DNA of 64,000 nt from an uncultured Coriobacteriaceae bacterium (GTDB lineage: Bacteria > Actinomycetota > Coriobacteriia > Coriobacteriales > Eggerthellaceae): contig CACXMZ010000008.1 in the NCBI GenBank assembly GCA_902768975.1, positions 62,001 to 126,000 on the forward strand. Reading direction: 5' to 3'. The notes under the pieces were generated by a model that made no database searches, was not told the DNA's origin, and worked only from the letters and a program-made list of their open reading frames with translations. Within the stretch, counting starts at the first letter, position 1. Each line of letters starts with the position of its first letter. Made by a program: the position numbers and the translations under genes. This document shows, piece by piece, positions 59,652 to 64,000 of this stretch.

Positions 59652-59828
59652 AGCAGGGGAGATGACGTATAGGCGCGGCAAGCAAACAGAGCTTTTTTCA
59701 GGCGGCAAACATGCTGGTACGTTCCTATAATTTCAGCCCTTTTACCTGGACTTTTACGTGGCTGTGCAGCCCTTTGGCAGCACCCACCTTACGCGTAAAA
59801 AAGTGCTAACGGAAACAGGAGACTTTCT
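59652..59828. other. Remainder of second leader region
   Basis: About 177 bases between the leader ORF and the adhesin. A T6 run (near 59692) and a second CTATAAT (near 59728) are seen; the latter could be another promoter. ACAGGAGAC lies before the ATG at 59829. Confidence 0.4.
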
Positions 59829-62800
59829 ATGAGCACTCACGACAAAAACTTTGCAAGCACGCCGGACAAGAAGGGTCGCTGGTCCCGCTTGTTCGGAAGA
59901 AGCGAAGCTGCGCCTGACGCTGCAGTAGGCAGCGGCGCGCATGCCCCCGCGGAGGGCCGCGCCACCCGCTCTTGTGTCAACATATCGGTGTGTGCTGAAA
60001 ACAGCCGCGCCCAGGAACGTGCCGAGCGTGCCAGCTCGGCTCAAACCGTTTCTAAGGCCAGGGTAAGTTCTGCCGCTTCGAAGCATGTTGTGGGCGTCTC
60101 CTCCGCAGCTGCTGTGGCAAGCAAGCCAGTCTCCAAGCGCAGCATCCTTGCCGCCATTTTCGCTGCTATGATGGCCGTCATGCTGGCCTTCTCCATGTCG
60201 CCCGCACCAGCCATCGCCGACGACCTTACGAACACCGTGCCGAGCAACGAAGGCTACAGCGGAACAGTTAATACTATCCACGGAAGAACGTTTGATAATG
60301 TTCCCGGAGTTTATCAGTCGAACAGTGATGATTCTATTACGAGCTTTGGTTCTGCTCTTCCGCTTTCTACGATCTACATCAATCAGGATAAAATTTGGGC
60401 CGACCAGGGAAGAGCAACTCCACACGGCGACGTCATATTTACGCCGTTATCAACAGACCCAGGAATTCAACACGATACAACTACTCATCGTGTAGAATAC
60501 AATCCAACCGTGGGAAATGTCGAACTTAAAGCCGGCCAGAAGAATGAAATATCCGGACCGTTGTTCTCTTTTACCTTCCCTAATGCGGCCGAATATACCG
60601 ATGCAGACGGCAACCTAAAATACGGGGACGTTGTTTTTACGTACTCAAACGCGGTAGCGTTAATAGACCAAAGATATATTGGCGATTTGGGTGGAAAACT
60701 CCAAGGAAATTATTTCCTTGCGACCGGAGCCAAGCCTACGTGGGGCACCACTGACAATACCAATTTGTCTTCGAAAAATAGTGAAGTCAATAAAGTTGTT
60801 AAAAGCATAAAAGACGGGGAGTCAACGTATGTAGACCAAAATGACACGATAGGCAAAGATTACTATGCCAATATTGGCAATATAAACACGAATCTACCGC
60901 AAGTTGGCGGTAGCATAGATATTACCATCAGCGTTATAGACAAAGAAAAAGTTCCAGTTCCGGGAACTTTTGCCATTGCAACCACCGGAATCAATTTGGA
61001 CAGAAGCCCAAGGAGAGGCGCTCATAACACTAGTAAGGCATTGTGGTATTACTACAAAGATTATCCAGAATATTACTATTGTTCCGAAGCCATGAGCGTA
61101 AATAGTGGTCAATACGCGGAAAACATTTACGTCAGAAACAACGATACAACCTTGTCCGATGCGAAAGGCCTCAACGGCTTTTATCCCAACGTGATTAAAG
61201 ACGAAAATAACCACGTTAAGTTTATAGGTGATGCCACAGGTAACAAAGCGAGTTCAGACGGCAGTTACACCTCCGGCTTTGTAACACTTGGAAACGCCGC
61301 AACAGGTCTCACGGTAACGTCCACGGGGCACGGAAACACAACCGACCATATGAACTCGCCGTTCTTTAACTCTAGTTCATTCTGGTACAAGTACAAGTCT
61401 AGCACCGGCCCTAATGGCAATATTCAGACTACTCAGGAAGGTAACTACGAAGGAAAGCTCACCCTCACAGGGTCAAAGCAGGATTCAGTCCTTGGTCAGG
61501 GTACCTATGTTGTCATGGAAGGCAAAACAATCAAGTACACCATGACCCCGGACTACGGTTATAAAATCCGCACCCTTGAGATCGCTAAGGCTGACGGCAC
61601 TCTCGACACGGTCACGTTTAACGGCGAGCTTGTCTCAAAGATGAAAAAAGGCGACGAGCTTGATTGGCCTACGGCGGCTGGAGCAACCGGCAAGCTGAAG
61701 TATGAATACGACGGAACCTACACCTTTGAATTCCCGTATGCACTCCATAACGAGGAAATCCACGTCGAATGGGAACCCACCACGGCAGACATCCTGGCTC
61801 ACAAGGCATGGTCCGACTCTAACGACAAAGACGGAATGAGAAAGGGCGCAGATGGAACAGCTGATTGGCCTAAACTCAAGCTTCAGTTCTCCACAGACGG
61901 CGGTGTCACATGGGATGACGTAACCGAGAACTATTATGGCAAAACAATCGATAGACAGGATGTTCCTACCGGTTTAGATTCTGGTGTGTATAAGGACGGC
62001 ATTTACGCCGTTGGTGCGGATACGACAGTTGGAAACGGCACCGCAAAGCACCCGTATACTTGGGAATACCTGCCTATCTACGAATACGACTCCAATGGTA
62101 AAACTGCAGGGGAAATACTGTATCGAATTGTGGAAGGCACGGAAGCCGAACTTAATAATTCGAGTTACTCCGGCAACAACCCGGCCTTGGAAGGCTACCA
62201 TGCTCCGGATTATCGTGACGTGCAGCAGTTCAACCTTCTTTCCAACGAAACCAAGACTATCGACGGTCTTCAGATATATAAAGACGGATCCAACAAAGAA
62301 TACGTGCGCAAGTCGGACAACAAGTATTATCCGGTGACTAATTGGGTTGCAGGAACGACAGCCGCAGAACCGCAGCCGACCGGAACGATGACTCCGCTCA
62401 AGACGGGTGACCCGAAATCGATAGAGATAAGCGGAACGGAGTATCAGGTTCAAATTAATAAATCCAACAACGCGAAGTATCGTAATCAGGAATTTGTTCA
62501 AATCGGTACTAATTGGTATAGGGTTGTCTATAACGAGAAGAGCGATGTTATAGTCAAGGTTCCGACAGATCCTGACGAACTTACAGATTTCAACAAAATG
62601 CAGCCGTCCACCTTGAATGGCTTTAACACTGCAGACAAGGCCGACCCCTATAAGTCGGTAGCCGTAAGGAATGAACACCTTGTGTCGGATATCGACGTTG
62701 AAGTGACCAAGGAATGGAACGACTCAGCTCTCTATGACGCTGCTGCGCATAAGCCTATAAAACCAGAAGGCGGCGTTCTTGCTGACAACGAATATGACAG

Positions 62801-64000
62801 GAAGGACATTACGTTCGTCCTCCATGGAACCATCAATGATGGCGCGACGGTTGTTGATCTGAATCCGAACGATCCGGACAGCGATGACCTCGAAATCACC
62901 CTGAGCAAAGACGAACTCAACAGCAGAGCGCTCACAGCTAATAGCGCGACTGTCTATCGCGACAAAACCGATGGCAAGTTATATACAAGAACAGGGGAAG
63001 GCACTGCGGGCAGCCCCTATGTTTACTATGATGTAATTGCAGTTGATGATAAAAATACCTCTACAACAGGAAGCTCCTCCAGCACGCAAGCGGCCTTGCA
63101 GCCTAAGGATGATAACGTGGAGGAAGCGTTTAACAGCAATGGCTACAAGATAGACGGCTCGAATTATGGCGTTATCTTTGAAGGCCTTCAGGCATACTGC
63201 GACGGTCAGCTTATTGCATACACCGTCACAGAGAAGATGGATAAAGCTGATTCCTTTACCGTTACGGGTGGCACGATTACTACTGAAAAAGACGCCTCCG
63301 ATAAGGTAACTGGTTTCACTATGTCCAACCTGGATAAGGTGGAGAAGAATCAGGACCTATTGGGCTATAAGGCCAACTTTACCAACACGCCAATTATTGA
63401 GGACAAATACGAGCCGCTTCCCGTTAAGATAAAGAAGCTTGACTCATACACGGGCCAGCCGCTTGCAAATGCCGAGTTTACTATTTATTCAGACTATGCG
63501 ACTAAAGAGCCGCCTAGGAACAGCACGTATAAGCAGATTGACGGGCTGACTGTCCTTGTTGACGGTAGTGACAATCAGTACGTTAAGAAGGCAGATGGAA
63601 AGTACTATGTCGTAACTGGTGACACGATTGGCGCTGAGGCAAATCCGCAGCCTTCCGCTGCAGACCTTAATAAGCTCGAAAACGAAAACTACAAGAGGGT
63701 TTATGAGAGCGATACAGACAGGGTAGGGCTTGAAGTCTGGACCGACAAGAACGGCCACGAATACGTCCTGAAGAGTGGTAAGTACTACACAGTTGACCTC
63801 GAAGGCAAAGTTGCATCTACGGAGGCTAATCCACAGCCAGATGCCAGCAAGCTTAGCAAAATAAAAGTTCCCGGTGAAGTAGACGAAATCGTAGTCGTAA
63901 CCGATGCAAACGGCGAAGTTACTATCAATTTCAACAGGTCGGGTATATATACCATAGAGGAAACAACAGCTCCCGATGGATATAAGGGCGACACTAAGAC
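59829..64000 (+). CDS. Second giant surface protein with long N-terminal extension, cut by window end
   Basis: An uninterrupted reading of 1390 codons reaches the window edge without a stop. The first 105 residues are hydrophilic and basic, and only then comes the hydrophobic signal core 'SILAAIFAAMMAVMLAF' with 'PAPAIADD' cleavage region near residue 133, an unusually long signal. The body is beta-rich and Tyr/Asn/Gly-rich, with 'LAHKAWSDSNDKDG', a CNA-B-like start, around residue 657. Three copies of a 37-38 residue module end in 'A-E/N-PQP' (62265-62377, 63543-63653, 63726-63839). 'LPVKIKKLDSYTGQPLANAEF' near residue 1197 to 'IYTIEETTAPDGYKGD' at the edge is a SpaA-type prealbumin domain. 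The first 400 bases are host-like in codons; the rest is AT-richer. Confidence 0.85.
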   Translation, partial: MSTHDKNFASTPDKKGRWSRLFGRSEAAPDAAVGSGAHAPAEGRATRSCVNISVCAENSRAQERAERASSAQTVSKARVSSAASKHVVGVSSAAAVASKPVSKRSILAAIFAAMMAVMLAFSMSPAPAIADDLTNTVPSNEGYSGTVNTIHGRTFDNVPGVYQSNSDDSITSFGSALPLSTIYINQDKIWADQGRATPHGDVIFTPLSTDPGIQHDTTTHRVEYNPTVGNVELKAGQKNEISGPLFSFTFPNAAEYTDADGNLKYGDVVFTYSNAVALIDQRYIGDLGGKLQGNYFLATGAKPTWGTTDNTNLSSKNSEVNKVVKSIKDGESTYVDQNDTIGKDYYANIGNINTNLPQVGGSIDITISVIDKEKVPVPGTFAIATTGINLDRSPRRGAHNTSKALWYYYKDYPEYYYCSEAMSVNSGQYAENIYVRNNDTTLSDAKGLNGFYPNVIKDENNHVKFIGDATGNKASSDGSYTSGFVTLGNAATGLTVTSTGHGNTTDHMNSPFFNSSSFWYKYKSSTGPNGNIQTTQEGNYEGKLTLTGSKQDSVLGQGTYVVMEGKTIKYTMTPDYGYKIRTLEIAKADGTLDTVTFNGELVSKMKKGDELDWPTAAGATGKLKYEYDGTYTFEFPYALHNEEIHVEWEPTTADILAHKAWSDSNDKDGMRKGADGTADWPKLKLQFSTDGGVTWDDVTENYYGKTIDRQDVPTGLDSGVYKDGIYAVGADTTVGNGTAKHPYTWEYLPIYEYDSNGKTAGEILYRIVEGTEAELNNSSYSGNNPALEGYHAPDYRDVQQFNLLSNETKTIDGLQIYKDGSNKEYVRKSDNKYYPVTNWVAGTTAAEPQPTGTMTPLKTGDPKSIEISGTEYQVQINKSNNAKYRNQEFVQIGTNWYRVVYNEKSDVIVKVPTDPDELTDFNKMQPSTLNGFNTADKADPYKSVAVRNEHLVSDIDVEVTKEWNDSALYDAAAHKPIKPEGGVLADNEYDRKDITFVLHGTINDGATVVDLNPNDPDSDDLEITLSKDELNSRALTANSATVYRDKTDGKLYTRTGEGTAGSPYVYYDVIAVDDKNTSTTGSSSSTQAALQPKDDNVEEAFNSNGYKIDGSNYGVIFEGLQAYCDGQLIAYTVTEKMDKADSFTVTGGTITTEKDASDKVTGFTMSNLDKVEKNQDLLGYKANFTNTPIIEDKYEPLPVKIKKLDSYTGQPLANAEFTIYSDYATKEPPRNSTYKQIDGLTVLVDGSDNQYVKKADGKYYVVTGDTIGAEANPQPSAADLNKLENENYKRVYESDTDRVGLEVWTDKNGHEYVLKSGKYYTVDLEGKVASTEANPQPDASKLSKIKVPGEVDEIVVVTDANGEVTINFNRSGIYTIEETTAPDGYKGDTK
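62265..63839 (+). repeat. Three dispersed copies of a Tyr-rich 37-residue module
   Basis: Protein-level repeats at 62265-62377, 63543-63653 and 63726-63839 share the plan G-L-x-V/I-x-x-D-G-x-x-x-x-Y-V-x-K-x-x-x-K-Y-Y-x-V followed by a variable part and PQP. The second and third lie inside the SpaA-type domain, as insertions between its expected strands. Confidence 0.65.

Overview
The window looks like a chromosome segment from a Gram-positive anaerobe of the Coriobacteriia, most likely Eggerthellaceae. This is inferred from gene content and style, not from a marker gene. The clues are a Tat-exported DMSO-reductase-type enzyme with its own chaperone and two-component system, NiFe-hydrogenase maturation genes, CcdA/TlpA thiol-redox genes, lipoproteins with Ala/Ser-rich linkers, PspC and bacterial PH-domain membrane proteins, and very large anchored adhesins. 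Most housekeeping genes share one codon style: Glu almost always GAA, Arg mostly CGC. Departures from that style stand out.

Layout. 1-2.3 kb: 10-TM metal exporter, small membrane protein, lipid kinase. 2.4-9.1 kb: respiratory cluster with catalytic subunit, four-cluster FeS subunit, TorD chaperone, a histidine kinase with an extracytoplasmic CxxCH haem motif, and its response regulator. No membrane-anchor subunit is present. 9.2-18.1 kb: acyl-CoA synthetase, a class II aldolase-MtnA fusion fitting oxygen-independent methylthioadenosine salvage, an MFS carrier, hypC-hypD, cysK, an acetyltransferase and a ruined GGDEF gene. 18.1-25.4 kb: CoA-disulfide reductase/rhodanese with a Crp/Fnr regulator, then PH-domain, PspC and RlpA-like envelope genes. 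25.4-36.9 kb: two TrkA-type proteins, purB, a papain-like surface protease overlapping a convergent secreted protein, a PhoB-type two-component pair, purC, exonuclease III and folE. 36.9-39.4 kb: ACT-domain protein, a strong candidate small RNA gene and a PpiC-type lipoprotein.

39.4-44.8 kb is the accessory region. A lower-GC surface protein with Cys/His-rich repeats is followed by a tRNA-Ser locus whose 3' end is duplicated as a perfect 62-bp direct repeat. Next comes a hipBA module with three identically spaced palindromic operators, lying between a broken and an intact tRNA-Val(UAC). This looks like a small integration hotspot.

44.8-52.5 kb returns to core genes: TlpA/CcdA, MntP, MscL with a C-terminal zinc ribbon, a diguanylate cyclase, RlmB, a phosphoesterase, a YacP-type NYN RNase and a HerA-like ATPase. 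52.5-64 kb holds two giant surface proteins (2164 aa, and at least 1390 aa cut by the window edge). They share a promoter element and have host-style signal regions joined to bodies with different codon usage.

The least expected items are the free-standing promoter-terminator RNA unit at 37.3 kb, the hipBA island with phased operators, the fused MTA-salvage enzyme, and the shared promoter plus leader peptide of the giant adhesins.
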